Source: Dehalococcoidia bacterium (GTDB lineage: Bacteria > Chloroflexota > Dehalococcoidia > Lucifugimonadales > UBA3495). Taken from it: a stretch of 64,000 bases of DNA. The DNA is taken from positions 1 through 64,000 of the forward strand of contig JAJEIA010000058.1 in assembly GCA_022823505.1 (NCBI GenBank). The letters are read 5' to 3'. The translations under genes were made by a program, and so were the position numbers. Shown one piece after another: positions 1 to 8,331 of the stretch. A model generated the notes under the pieces. That model was not told the DNA's origin. It was given only the letters and a program-made list of their open reading frames with translations, and did not search any database. Each line of letters starts with the position of its first letter. The first letter of the stretch is position 1.

Positions 1-60
1 CGCCATCGCTGCACCTCAACATTGAAGTGCGCGAATGGTCGCCGATCTGGCTCCCAAGGT

Positions 61-128
61 GGGTCAATGACCTCGGAAATACGGGTCAAAGACCTTGGTT
101 ATTTTCGTGGTTTACTGGGTCAAAGACC
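61..128. repeat. Three copies of GGGTCAAAGACC
   Basis: Three direct copies of a 12-bp word lie at 61-72 (GGGTCAATGACC), 83-94 and 117-128 (both GGGTCAAAGACC). Each holds the inverted repeat GGTC-N3-GACC. The second copy contains the stop codon of the lipoprotein gene on the minus strand and the third lies within its last codons. They may be an operator cluster for something left of the window or a local repeat; function is unknown. Confidence 0.55.
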
Positions 129-850
129 GCGGCAAATGACAGCTGGCCGGAACCACCGGCAACGCCAACGCACAACTCCGGTGGTGCGACATCGGGTTCC
201 GACAGGAGGCGCAGCCGGCCATCGGCAAGCAACTCGAAAGCCCGGGAAACCGAGGGGTCGTCGCACGGGCGCAGCAGGACGGGCGCGCCCGGCCCTGGAT
301 CAGCGACCGCCAGGCAGAGGTCGTATTCGATCAACAAAATGGCGCCGTGCGCCGGAGCACCCGCGATTGCAAAGGACTGGTCGTCCGGAGCGCCCGACTT
401 GCAGCTGTGGGCCTGCAGATCAGCGTCCAGGCGAATGCCGGCGCCGAAACCGCGGACGTCGATGCAATAGCCCAGCGGATCGTCGAGGTCATCCTGCAGC
501 CGGAGCAAGACAGGCGCGGGCTCTGTCACCCGAGGCGGTGCAGGCGTCGGTAGCGATTGAGGCGTTGGACTCGATGCGGGCGGCGTGCGTGTGTCGGCTA
601 CCGGGGATAGTTGCGCGCGACCTGTCGCGGCGGGCGTGGACGGGGCCACGACAGCCTCGGTGGGTTGTACAACTGCGGCCGGCGTGGGTCGGGCAGTAAG
701 GGTGGGCGCCTGATTGACCACAGAGCCAGCAGCCGACGTCTGGGAACCGCCGGCTCCGGTAGGGCCGGTAGCAGGTGGGTCCGGCTGGCAGGCTGCCATC
801 GCAACGGCCGCAAAGACGAGCAAGCCGAACAGCGCGCAGGCGGAACGCAC
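86..850 (-). CDS. Lipoprotein with ricin-type beta-trefoil-like domain
   Basis: 254-residue exported protein. The N-terminus is a lipoprotein signal: a hydrophobic stretch (residues 5-18) followed by the lipobox AMAAC, so the mature protein should start at Cys20 and be anchored to the outer face of the membrane. A Pro/Thr/Ala-rich linker (about 25-110) leads to a C-terminal domain with repeated Cys pairs and Q/D-x-F blocks (YCIDVRG, LCLAVAD, LCVGVAG), the pattern of ricin-B/QxW carbohydrate-binding trefoils. GTG start. It begins 2 nt after the stop of the upstream M20 peptidase gene, so the two are probably co-transcribed. The lectin call rests on motif spacing only; ligand unknown. Confidence 0.65.
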   Translation of the reverse strand: MRSACALFGLLVFAAVAMAACQPDPPATGPTGAGGSQTSAAGSVVNQAPTLTARPTPAAVVQPTEAVVAPSTPAATGRAQLSPVADTRTPPASSPTPQSLPTPAPPRVTEPAPVLLRLQDDLDDPLGYCIDVRGFGAGIRLDADLQAHSCKSGAPDDQSFAIAGAPAHGAILLIEYDLCLAVADPGPGAPVLLRPCDDPSVSRAFELLADGRLRLLSEPDVAPPELCVGVAGGSGQLSFAAVFDPVNHENNQGL

Positions 851-852
851 GG

Positions 853-2178
853 TCAGTCGTGGAAGCGCTGGAGCAGGCGGTAGAGAGCTTCGGAGCCGAA
901 TTCCAGAGCGGAGACGGGAACGCGCTCGTTGGCGGCGTGAATCGTCTTGAGGAAATCGAAGTCAGCGGGCAGGTTCATGGGCATCCAACCGTAGGTCTGG
1001 ATGCCGAGGGTGGCGAAATGGCGCCCGTCGGTTCCGGCCGGCATGAGCATGGGCACGGAGACGCCCTCGGGGTCCTGCTCGTTGATGATACCGGAGAGGG
1101 TATCGAAGAGGCCCATGTTCAGGACCCAGGGTTTGGGCTCGAAGCGGATTGCCTGGAGCTCGATGTCGGGCCCGGCGATTTCTTGCAGTTCGCCGAGGAG
1201 GTCCTCGGCGTCGTAGCCGGGGAGCATACGGCAGTCCAGTGTGACCGTAACTTCGCTGGGGATGACGTTGGTCTTTTCGCCGCCGGCGATGACCGTGGCG
1301 TTAGCGGTGTGCCGGAAAAGCGGCTCCATCTCGCGGCCCACGGTCCCCATACGACGGAGCATCCGGCCGGTGAACGCAGGGTTCAGGAGCAGCCGGAGGA
1401 AAGAGCCGTCAGCACAGGGCAGTTGTCCCGCCATCGATTCGATCATCATGCGCGTGACCGGATGGACATGGAAAGGAAGCGGGGTGCGATCGAGTTTAAC
1501 CAGGAACCGGGACATGCGAGTGGGCGCGGTGTCGCGGTGGACGAGAGAACCGTGTCCGCCGGGTCCGCGGGCGATGGCCTGGACGTGGCAGCCCATCTTC
1601 TCGGCCACCTGCACCATGTAGAACTTGCGACCGCGGTAGGTTTTGCTGAAGCCTCCGAACTCGCCGACGGCGTAACGCACGCCCTCGAACATCTCAGGGT
1701 GGGTTTGAGCAAGCCAGGCCGCGCCGGTGTTGCCGCCGGCCTCCTCGTCGCTGACCAAGGCGAGGATCACGTCGCCGGGGAGGCTGACGCCCGTCTGGTG
1801 GGCGCGAATTAAGGCGTCCATCATCATGGCGACGCCGCCTTTCATGTCCAGGGCGCCCCGGCCCCAGACGTAATCGTCCTGAAGACGACCCTCGAAGGGC
1901 GGGACATCCCAGGGTTGCGCGGCGGTGGGTACCACGTCGATGTGGCCGTAGAGCAGGAGCGGTGGAGCGTCGCCACGACCGGGGAGGCGACTGACGACGT
2001 TGAGGCGGTCGGGATCGTCGCCGACCAGATTGGCGGAGATGCCGGCGTTGTCGAGAACGTCACGGCAGTACTCGGAGCAGGCGGTCTCGCTGCCGGGAGG
2101 GTTGGTGGTGTCGAAACGGATGAGCGTCCGGAGGAGCTCCGCTACGGGGAGTCGGGCTTCGGAGGAGGTGGAGGCCAT
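853..2178 (-). CDS. M20 family metallopeptidase (ArgE/DapE-like)
   Basis: 441 residues, normal length for zinc-dependent M20 amidohydrolases that cut N-acyl amino acids or dipeptides in the cytoplasm. The metal-site pattern is complete: GHIDVVP with the first His (about residue 79), GRGALDMKGG with the bridging Asp (about 111), SDEEAGG with the catalytic Glu pair (about 145-146), a further acidic ligand in GEFGG, and the late His in GTDGRHF. The central dimerisation (lid) domain lies at roughly 190-330. Substrate cannot be told; acetylornithine deacetylase, succinyl-DAP desuccinylase and peptidase T-like enzymes share this layout. The PAC2 gene lies 30 nt upstream and the lipoprotein 2 nt downstream, so this looks like a three-gene operon. 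Confidence 0.9.
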   Translation of the reverse strand: MASTSSEARLPVAELLRTLIRFDTTNPPGSETACSEYCRDVLDNAGISANLVGDDPDRLNVVSRLPGRGDAPPLLLYGHIDVVPTAAQPWDVPPFEGRLQDDYVWGRGALDMKGGVAMMMDALIRAHQTGVSLPGDVILALVSDEEAGGNTGAAWLAQTHPEMFEGVRYAVGEFGGFSKTYRGRKFYMVQVAEKMGCHVQAIARGPGGHGSLVHRDTAPTRMSRFLVKLDRTPLPFHVHPVTRMMIESMAGQLPCADGSFLRLLLNPAFTGRMLRRMGTVGREMEPLFRHTANATVIAGGEKTNVIPSEVTVTLDCRMLPGYDAEDLLGELQEIAGPDIELQAIRFEPKPWVLNMGLFDTLSGIINEQDPEGVSVPMLMPAGTDGRHFATLGIQTYGWMPMNLPADFDFLKTIHAANERVPVSALEFGSEALYRLLQRFHD

Positions 2179-2208
2179 CGGCTCACAAGCTCGGCAAAGG
2201 GGGCGGAC

Positions 2209-3102
2209 CTAGCGGGATTCCTCGTCGTCGCCGAGATCCGCGCCCAACCCCTGGAGGAATTCCTCAATGCTGGAGGGGAGAGGCGTCGTCGGCTCGCTCT
2301 GCTCGCTGCCGCCGTACTCATTGTCGTACATCTCTTCGATACGCGTGAGGGTTTCGCCGCTGGGAATCTGTCCGTCGTTCGGGGTGAGCTCGTCGTACTG
2401 CTTCTGGCCGCGTTCGGTCTGCGCGATGTAGTCGGGAAGGTTGTACAGACGGCAAAGGAGGTCCATCATGCGGGCCGCACCCTGGTGATCGTCGTCCAGA
2501 TTGAGGTACTGGGGGAGGTGCACAACGAAGGCGCGCGTCTCCACGCCGTTTTGAGCGGCGGTCTGGCTGACGGTGTAGGTGATGGTGGTGGGCCCTTCGT
2601 AGCTGCTGGCGCGGGCGTTGGCGATGCGGTAGTCCCGTTCGACGTTTTCGCCGGTTCCCAAACCGGATACCACCAGCGGGCGGGTGTGGGGAACCATGTC
2701 GTACATGCCGCCGATGAGGGCGTACTGCTTCACGCCGAAGTAATTGATGATGTCAAGCAGCGCGTCGGAGTAGTCCTCGCCGTAGAGATGAGGCTCCAGC
2801 AGGTGGGCGGTCAGCAGGTGCTGGCCATCTTCGGGGTTCGCGTAACGGATGATGGTATTGGGAACGGTGACCTCGCGGCGGCCATTGACCAGATAGGAGC
2901 GCGGACGATAACGAGTGAAATCATAGTAGCGGCCGGGTCGATAGAGGCGGCCGAGTTCCTGGCTGCGGAGGTGGCGCTCGATCCGGCCCAGGGAAAGGCT
3001 GCCCACGTTTCCCACGTCGATCCAGGGCCGAAGCACGGCCAAAAGGTGCGGCTCGTGAAGCTCCGGGACAGGTTCGACTACGTCAAATTCGCCGATACGC
3101 AT
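2209..3102 (-). CDS. PAC2 family protein
   Basis: 297-residue protein with the PAC2 (proteasome assembly chaperone 2-like) fold pattern: an early strand leading to GNVGSLSLG, a central YFGVKQYALIGGMYDMVPHT region and the conserved YEGPTTITY segment, followed by an acidic C-terminus (about residues 255-297, DDDEE-type). Bacterial members are found mainly in Actinobacteria and Chloroflexota, and their function is not established; proteasome-related or purine-nucleoside-phosphorylase-like roles have been suggested from structure. First gene of the likely operon with the M20 peptidase and lipoprotein. No proteasome genes are seen in the window. Confidence 0.75.
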   Translation of the reverse strand: MRIGEFDVVEPVPELHEPHLLAVLRPWIDVGNVGSLSLGRIERHLRSQELGRLYRPGRYYDFTRYRPRSYLVNGRREVTVPNTIIRYANPEDGQHLLTAHLLEPHLYGEDYSDALLDIINYFGVKQYALIGGMYDMVPHTRPLVVSGLGTGENVERDYRIANARASSYEGPTTITYTVSQTAAQNGVETRAFVVHLPQYLNLDDDHQGAARMMDLLCRLYNLPDYIAQTERGQKQYDELTPNDGQIPSGETLTRIEEMYDNEYGGSEQSEPTTPLPSSIEEFLQGLGADLGDDEESR

Positions 3103-3204
3103 AACGTGTCCTTGCGTGAGCGCGGTTGTGGAATAAGGTCAAGAAATAGATCGGGGTCAGCCCAGGACCCGCTTGCAGTCTGCCGGAAATTTGGAAACGG
3201 ATTG

Positions 3205-3738
3205 CTACGAATTTCCAGTTTCCTCTGAGCCGCTGTCGAAATTCGGGGGTGGTTCATCAAACGGTTGGGCGGTGTCCTCGGCGACCAAACGGCGCAGATT
3301 CCATTCTCGCCAAGCGGCGTTTGCCGCCTCGATCCCTTCGGCACGACCTTCAATGCGACCTGCGGCGTGCCCCTCAGCGCGCCCTTCGGCGTGCCCCTCG
3401 ACGCGCCCCTGTTCGAGATTCTCCCGACGCTTGCGTCGGCTGTAATAAGCGGCGATAACCATGGCTATTGTCTCGACTCCGATTGGGCTGAAAATCCCGC
3501 AGAAAATAGCGGTAGGAATGATGTCAACTGTAAGCAGGGGCGGTATCAGGTGCCACTGTGGTCTCGGCGTGTGTTCAGTCAGGGCGACTACACGAGCGGC
3601 AATGTTAGTGATCGTAAAGGCTGTGACCCAAGCACAGAAGCTCCAGAAGTGCCATTGAGCCCGGCGGAGCGGGATGGGCAACCCCAAGATGGAGCCCCAA
3701 CCCGAATCGCCGCCATGGTCGGACGAACCGGTCACCAT
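3205..3738 (-). CDS. Membrane protein with EGRAEG repeat tail
   Basis: 177 residues, no recognised family. Two hydrophobic segments (about 29-48 and 68-95) are followed by a basic stop (YYSRRKRREN) and then about 30 residues built from repeated G-x-x-E-G units (EGHAEGRAEGHAAGRIEG), ending in an acidic, disordered tail. The repeat should form a charged helix or coiled coil on the cytoplasmic side. The protein encoded at 61966-62331 has the same plan. Such E-G-R repeats also occur in Rpn/PD-(D/E)XK proteins, but no nuclease domain is visible here. Stand-alone gene. Confidence 0.6.
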   Translation of the reverse strand: MVTGSSDHGGDSGWGSILGLPIPLRRAQWHFWSFCAWVTAFTITNIAARVVALTEHTPRPQWHLIPPLLTVDIIPTAIFCGIFSPIGVETIAMVIAAYYSRRKRRENLEQGRVEGHAEGRAEGHAAGRIEGRAEGIEAANAAWREWNLRRLVAEDTAQPFDEPPPNFDSGSEETGNS

Positions 3739-3813
3739 ATTCTAGCGCACTTTCCGACCGGGCGACGTTAGACCAGATCCCAGGCGGATAAAATGCTCCG
3801 CGCGGAGGCAGTG

Positions 3814-4992
3814 TCAGCACTCGCCCATCTGCACGAGTTGGCCCTCACGCCAGGCGGTGAAACCACCCTTGATGGTGGCGAAGGTGTCGAGGCGCAGTTT
3901 GCCATCGACGTTGTGACCGGCCATGTCATGCCACACGAACCGGCCCTCGCGCTTGTCCCAAATCGCGGCGTCGCCCTCCATTCCTACGGCAAGGGAGCCG
4001 ATGCTGTCCTGCAGGCCCAGTATCTGCGCGGGTCGGCAGGTGCTGGCGGCGACGGCGTCGGCCAGGGGCATGCCCAAGGCGTGGAACTTGCTGACCAGAT
4101 CGTTCATGAGGTAGACGACGCGGCCGGGCGGCGCGATGTGCACGTCGGTGCTGATCGTATCGGGGATGATGCCCTGGTCCATGGCAGCCTTCACCACCTC
4201 GACGTCGCAATGGATGCCGGCGTGTCCGACGTCCATGATGACTCCACGGTCGGCGGCGGCGCGAACCTCGGGACGTACCTTGCCCGCGTTGTCCAGCATG
4301 TGCTCCGGGAAACCGTTGAAGGCGTGGGTGGAGATGTCGCCTGGGCCGAGATGCTCGAGCACGTCGGGCAACGGGATGGGCGTGCCGCTGACGTGCACCA
4401 TGAGGCGGACGCCGGCCTCGGACGCGGCCTCGCGGGCACGGGCCATGGCCTCGTGGGCGTTCCACCGGGCCACGGCATCGTAGTGCATCCGGACCTTGAC
4501 GCCGAAGACGAAGCCGGGGTTTTCGTTGATGGCCTGGACGGTCTGCTCAACATCGATGATGCGCATGTCGTGGAGGCCGCCGCCCAGGACGCGATTGGCG
4601 GCGAGGCCGACGGCGCCGATGTGGAGGAAGGCAAGTAACCGGGTGCGGTGCGCGGGGAAAACGTAGTCGCGCATGGCGCCGTAGTTGAGAAAGCCGGAGG
4701 ATCCGGCATCGACGCCGGTGGTGACGCCGCTGCCGAGGCAGGTCTGGTCGGCGTGAACGGCGCTGCCGCTCCCTCCGTGGTAGAAGTGGCCGTGCAGATC
4801 GACAAGGCCGGGGGTGATGAGCTTGCCGCTGGCGTCGATGGCCTGGGCGCCGGCGGCGGGATCAATGTGATGGGCGACGGCGGCGACCTTGCCGTCCTTG
4901 AATGCGATGTCGCGGGGTTCGTCGTTGATGCCCTGGGCCGGGTCAAGCAGGTTGCCGCCCGACAGCACCAAGTCATAAGTGGCGGTGGTCAT
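3814..4992 (-). CDS. Amidohydrolase/deacetylase family metallohydrolase
   Basis: Cytoplasmic member of the amidohydrolase superfamily (dihydroorotase/N-acetylglucosamine-6-phosphate deacetylase branch). The N-terminal small beta domain (DLVLSGGNLLDPAQG) is typical, then GLVDLHGHF gives the H-x-H metal pair. Later HVSG, a His in DISTHAFNGF and the ISTDVH Asp/His motif supply the remaining ligands; the last beta strands (GDAAIWD) close the small domain. I chose the ATG at 4992, giving 392 residues, because GGAGGGA-like Shine-Dalgarno (TTGGAGGGAAC) sits just upstream; an in-frame start at 5031 is less likely. Substrate unknown: deacetylase, hydantoinase-like and dipeptidase roles all fit. Confidence 0.85.
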   Translation of the reverse strand: MTTATYDLVLSGGNLLDPAQGINDEPRDIAFKDGKVAAVAHHIDPAAGAQAIDASGKLITPGLVDLHGHFYHGGSGSAVHADQTCLGSGVTTGVDAGSSGFLNYGAMRDYVFPAHRTRLLAFLHIGAVGLAANRVLGGGLHDMRIIDVEQTVQAINENPGFVFGVKVRMHYDAVARWNAHEAMARAREAASEAGVRLMVHVSGTPIPLPDVLEHLGPGDISTHAFNGFPEHMLDNAGKVRPEVRAAADRGVIMDVGHAGIHCDVEVVKAAMDQGIIPDTISTDVHIAPPGRVVYLMNDLVSKFHALGMPLADAVAASTCRPAQILGLQDSIGSLAVGMEGDAAIWDKREGRFVWHDMAGHNVDGKLRLDTFATIKGGFTAWREGQLVQMGEC

Positions 4993-5091
4993 CGGATAGG
5001 TTCCCTCCAATCGACGTGGGCGGCCGGGCACGGTCCGCGCGCCGGAACCGATGGTTACTGCATCACACTGCCGAATACCGGCGACCAGGGG

Positions 5092-5565
5092 CTAGTCCTC
5101 GTCCCAGTAGTAATCCTCGGCGGACAGGTTTTCCTGCCACCAGCGGCGCAGCCGGGGCAAAACCAATTCCTTGGGTTTGCGAAAATCAGCTTCGACAAAG
5201 TCCAGGGAGTCGGAAAGAGGTTTGGCTTCCCATTTTTCAATGGCCTCGAGCATGAACCGGCGCACCATTTCCGGGGAACGGGACTCGAGGCGGCCCAGCT
5301 GGTAGGCAAGGGTGACGGCCATCTGCATCTGGCAGATCACCGCGTGAGCGTCCTCATCGCGCAGATTCTCGGGCATGGCGCCGGACTGGTCGATGAAGTC
5401 GTCCAGGACCTGGCCGATGATGAGCGGCGGATCGTTTTCATCGTGTTCCGGGAGGAACTCCACTAACCGGTCGGCGAGGTCGGCGACACCCTCTTCCGGC
5501 AGGGCGTAGTCGGCGAAACGATCGTCGCCAGAGTCCGAATTGGGGGTAAACTGCTCATCGCTCAT
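5092..5565 (-). CDS. Acidic hypothetical protein
   Basis: 157 residues, strongly acidic, no signal peptide or membrane segment. The N-terminal 25 residues are polar and likely disordered; the rest is predicted helical by eye (ADLADRLVEFLPEH, AHAVICQMQMAVTLAYQLGRLE, VRRFMLEAIEKWEAK) and it ends in ENLSAEDYYWDED. I do not recognise the family. It is divergent from ybeY and lies 100 nt upstream of the amidohydrolase on the same strand. Codon use looks like its neighbours, supporting a real gene. Confidence 0.6.
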   Translation of the reverse strand: MSDEQFTPNSDSGDDRFADYALPEEGVADLADRLVEFLPEHDENDPPLIIGQVLDDFIDQSGAMPENLRDEDAHAVICQMQMAVTLAYQLGRLESRSPEMVRRFMLEAIEKWEAKPLSDSLDFVEADFRKPKELVLPRLRRWWQENLSAEDYYWDED

Positions 5566-5642
5566 TGCATCGTCCTACGTCCCGAAGCTATGCCAGCAAT
5601 TGTATCACGGGGCCAATGGGACGAAATTATGCGGAGATGGAC

Positions 5643-6173
5643 ATGTTGCTCCCCAACATTGTTGTAACGATACAGAACGATGTGCCGAAAGACACCAACG
5701 GCGTTCAGGATGATGAGTGGTTCGGAGCGGCGGCGCGGCTTGGGTTGGCGGGATCGCTACCGGCCGAAACCCGAGGACAGATCGGCCTGCTGCTGACGGA
5801 TGACGAAACGGTCCGCGAGTTGAACCGGGAGTACCGGGGTGTGGACCGGACGACCGACGTATTGTCGTTTTCGTTCGAGCATTGGGGGCACTGGGAAGGG
5901 GAGGATGAGGCGCCGAGGTCGGGTGACGACGCGCCCACGGGTTGGCCGGTACCGGACGACGAGCCACCTCCGCTGGGGGAGATAGTGGTATCGGTTCCGC
6001 AGGCCGCGCGGCAAGCGGCGAGCCTGGGAGTCCCGCTATGCCGGGAGCTGGCGTTGCTGATCGTGCACGGAGCGCTGCATCTGCTGGGCCACGACCACTA
6101 TGACGACGGAGAGCGGGAAGCGATGCAGGCACTGGAACAGGTGGCGATGGCTGCGCTGTTCGGAGAGGGGTAG
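5643..6173 (+). CDS. ybeY: Endoribonuclease YbeY (16S rRNA maturation)
   Basis: Zinc-dependent single-strand endoribonuclease of the UPF0054 family, involved in 16S rRNA 3'-end processing and ribosome quality control. The hallmark HGALHLLGHDHYDD matches the H-x3-H-x5-H zinc motif near the C-terminus, and RELNREYRGVDRTTDVLSFSFE is the conserved core. A Pro/Asp-rich insert (about 40 residues, between SFEHWGHW and PPLGEIVVSV) lengthens the usual loop before the conserved GEI strand. I start at the ATG at 5643 because GGAG at 5633-5636 is 6 nt upstream; ATG 5637 is too close to it. Divergent from the acidic hypothetical gene. Confidence 0.93.
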   Translation: MLLPNIVVTIQNDVPKDTNGVQDDEWFGAAARLGLAGSLPAETRGQIGLLLTDDETVRELNREYRGVDRTTDVLSFSFEHWGHWEGEDEAPRSGDDAPTGWPVPDDEPPPLGEIVVSVPQAARQAASLGVPLCRELALLIVHGALHLLGHDHYDDGEREAMQALEQVAMAALFGEG

Positions 6174-6213
6174 AGTTCTCACGGGTACCCAGTCTAAACG
6201 GCGACTGGGGCAA

Positions 6214-6347
6214 TTTCACATCGATGCACAGGATGGACAGGATTTGATCAATTATTGTTGGCGTCTCGGATGTCGAGACGCTGCTGTGAGCGGAACGCCG
6301 CGATGATATCGCCAGCATTCCATTCATCCTGTCTTTCCATGTAAAAG
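6214..6347. repeat. Inverted pair of dispersed ACAGGATGGACAGGAT repeat
   Basis: The gap between convergent ybeY and pgpA holds a repeat unit at about 6214-6247 (core ACATCGAT..ACAGGATGGACAGGATT) and a diverged inverted copy at about 6319-6347 (reverse complement TTTTACAT..AAGACAGGATGAAT). The same unit occurs at 20491-20526 and 31446-31577. The two arms could form a long imperfect hairpin. Just upstream, CCCAGTC (6188-6194) and GACTGGG (6203-6209) form a short hairpin after ybeY. Confidence 0.6.
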
Positions 6348-6424
6348 ACGAAATGCGTTCGCGCGAGATGGAGCACGGAGTGCAATGCCAGCGCCAGCAG
6401 AGCCGGGCCCACACGAAAGCAGGG

Positions 6425-6985
6425 TTACGTGGGCGGTACGAAAAAAAGCATACCCGCCTGGATGGCGAGGAAAGCCACTGCGGTGACGACCAAGGCCCAC
6501 AGGCCGGCGGCAATATCGTCCAGCATGATACCCCAACCGCCGTGAAGGTCCTCGAGGCGGCGACAAGGCCAGGGTTTCAGGGTGTCAAAAGCGCGGAAGG
6601 CGAAAAAGCAGACCGCTACCCACCAAATGGGCCACCAAGGGGGAACGATGATTGTGGGCAGGTGCCAGGTCGCCCAGGCGGTTTGAATCAGGGAGATCCA
6701 CATGCCCACAAACTCGTCCCAAACTGCGGAGCCGGGGTCCGGGTTGTCCGCGGTAGACATGCGGCCGGTGGCCCAGACACCGACACCGGCGCCGCCGATG
6801 ATCATGAGCGCCAGGGCGATCAGGCGGGGAGCGACCGAGGAGGGCCACGCCAAATCCAGCAGAACCATGAGAACACAATAAAAACCGGCAGCGGCAGCAG
6901 CGCCGGCGGTGCCGGGAGCCAATGGGGAGAGGCCGCTACCGAAACCGCTGCCGATGAGCCAAGCCAGGCGGTCGGACCAGGACAT
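6425..6985 (-). CDS. pgpA: Phosphatidylglycerophosphatase A
   Basis: 186-residue integral membrane enzyme that dephosphorylates phosphatidylglycerol phosphate, the last step of phosphatidylglycerol synthesis. The start MSWSDRLAWLIGSGFGSGLSP and the signature FRAFDTLKPWP plus HGGWGIMLDDIAAG are diagnostic of PgpA; VWDEFVGMW supplies the conserved acidic residues. About four hydrophobic helices are visible. I use ATG 6985, 10 nt after the stop of the zincin gene, rather than the longer frame from 7090 that overlaps it. Likely operon with the zincin and nfo. Confidence 0.9.
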   Translation of the reverse strand: MSWSDRLAWLIGSGFGSGLSPLAPGTAGAAAAAGFYCVLMVLLDLAWPSSVAPRLIALALMIIGGAGVGVWATGRMSTADNPDPGSAVWDEFVGMWISLIQTAWATWHLPTIIVPPWWPIWWVAVCFFAFRAFDTLKPWPCRRLEDLHGGWGIMLDDIAAGLWALVVTAVAFLAIQAGMLFFVPPT

Positions 6986-6995
6986 GTGCCGGAAG

Positions 6996-7376
6996 TCAGG
7001 CGTAGCCCAGCCGGTCCAGATCATGCTCGCTGAGGCCGAGGTAGTGGCCGATTTCGTGCAGGAGGGTGGTACGCACCTCACGTACCACATCGGCGTGAGT
7101 GTCGCAGATGTCGAGGATCGGAAGCCGGTAGATGTAAATGCGGTCGGGCATCATGGGATCGGCGGAGTAACGCTCGACGAGAGGGACGCCGACGTAGAGG
7201 CCGAGGAGGGCATCGCCGTGGTAATGGTCGTGGTCCGGCGGGTTGTCGGCGTCGGCGGCTTCAGGACCCGGAAAGTCCTCGACAAGGATGTCGACGTTCT
7301 CCAGGGATGCACGGAAGTTTTCGGGCAACTCCCAATAGGCCTGCTGAACCAGGCCTTCGAACTCGTGGGGACTCAT
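6996..7376 (-). CDS. Zincin-like metallopeptidase family protein
   Basis: 126-residue small metallopeptidase-like protein (the family of short bacterial zincins, Pfam PF06262-like). The C-terminus carries HEIGHYLGLSEHDL, an H-E-x-x-H-x6-H-D zinc motif as in metzincin-like minigluzincins. N-terminal EFEGLVQQAYWELPENF and VDILVEDFP are typical of the family. Biological substrate unknown. It sits between nfo (11 nt upstream) and pgpA (10 nt downstream) on the same strand. Confidence 0.85.
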   Translation of the reverse strand: MSPHEFEGLVQQAYWELPENFRASLENVDILVEDFPGPEAADADNPPDHDHYHGDALLGLYVGVPLVERYSADPMMPDRIYIYRLPILDICDTHADVVREVRTTLLHEIGHYLGLSEHDLDRLGYA

Positions 7377-7387
7377 GGAAACGGTGG

Positions 7388-8248
7388 TCAGGCGGTGGAC
7401 ACGCGGGCGCGGATTTCCTTGAGGATGTCCACGTTGGGCTTGTCGGGACCGCGATTATCCTTGTCGTAGCCGGGGACCTCCAGGAAGAACGGGACCTCGG
7501 CGAAGGCGGGATGGGACATGATATTGGCGAAGCCTTCCTCACCGATCAGTCCCTCGCCGATGTTGTCGTGGCGGTCCACGCCGGAGCCGCAGGGGCGCTT
7601 GGAATCGTTGGCGTGCACGGCGCTGAGCCGGTCAAGTCCGATGTCGCGGTCGAACTCGTCGATCATGCCGGCGACGCCCTCCGGGTTGGTGAGGTCGTAC
7701 CCGGCGGCGAAGGCGTGCTGGGTGTCCAGGCAGATGCCGAGGCGTGGGCTGCCCACGGCGCGCATGACATCGCCCAACTCGCTGAACCTGGCGCCAATAT
7801 GCTGACCCATGCCGGCCATATTCTCCAGGCAGAGAAGCGGACCCTCGGGGGTCTGATCCAGCACCCGGATGATGCTGTCCACAACCTGTCGGAAAACGCC
7901 CTCGAATCCAGCTCCGCCGTGGCTGCCGGGGTGGAAGATCACGCCGCCAGCGCCGATCTGCTCGGCAAGGTGCATGTACTGGACCAATGACGTCACGGAT
8001 TTGTCGACGTTTTCGGGGTTGGAGTTGCCGAGGTTGATCAGGTAGATTGCGTGCAGGAAGGGCGGCGCCAACCCGGCCTCGGCGTTCTTTTCGCGGAAGG
8101 CGCCGGCCTGGGACTCAGTGAGGGGCTTGAACCGCCAGGACCGGGTGGACGACCCGAAGATCTGGACGGCTTCGGCGCCGATGTCCACGGCCCGATCCAC
8201 TGCGTTGCCGATACCGCCGGCGGCGGAAACGTGAGCGCCAATAATCAT
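7388..8248 (-). CDS. nfo: Deoxyribonuclease IV (AP endonuclease)
   Basis: Endonuclease IV family, which cleaves DNA 5' to abasic sites and repairs 3'-blocked ends in base-excision repair, using three zinc ions in a TIM barrel. Visible motifs: IGAHVSAAGG (first His), LHAIYLINLGN, FHPGSHGG, CLENMAG (metal Glu), GICLDTQHAFAAGYD (Asp/His pair), VHANDSK and DRHDNIGEG, and a late FFLEVPG Glu. I start at ATG 8248 (286 residues) because the family begins directly before the IGAH strand and a GAGGCAG box lies upstream; in-frame starts at 8266 or 8302 are possible. Confidence 0.92.
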   Translation of the reverse strand: MIIGAHVSAAGGIGNAVDRAVDIGAEAVQIFGSSTRSWRFKPLTESQAGAFREKNAEAGLAPPFLHAIYLINLGNSNPENVDKSVTSLVQYMHLAEQIGAGGVIFHPGSHGGAGFEGVFRQVVDSIIRVLDQTPEGPLLCLENMAGMGQHIGARFSELGDVMRAVGSPRLGICLDTQHAFAAGYDLTNPEGVAGMIDEFDRDIGLDRLSAVHANDSKRPCGSGVDRHDNIGEGLIGEEGFANIMSHPAFAEVPFFLEVPGYDKDNRGPDKPNVDILKEIRARVSTA

Positions 8249-8331
8249 CCTGACTGCCTCGGCCATTGCCGGCCGGAAACCAGCGCGGCGAAAGTGGGGC
8301 ACAGTATCGCAGAAACGGGCCTTGCTTTACC

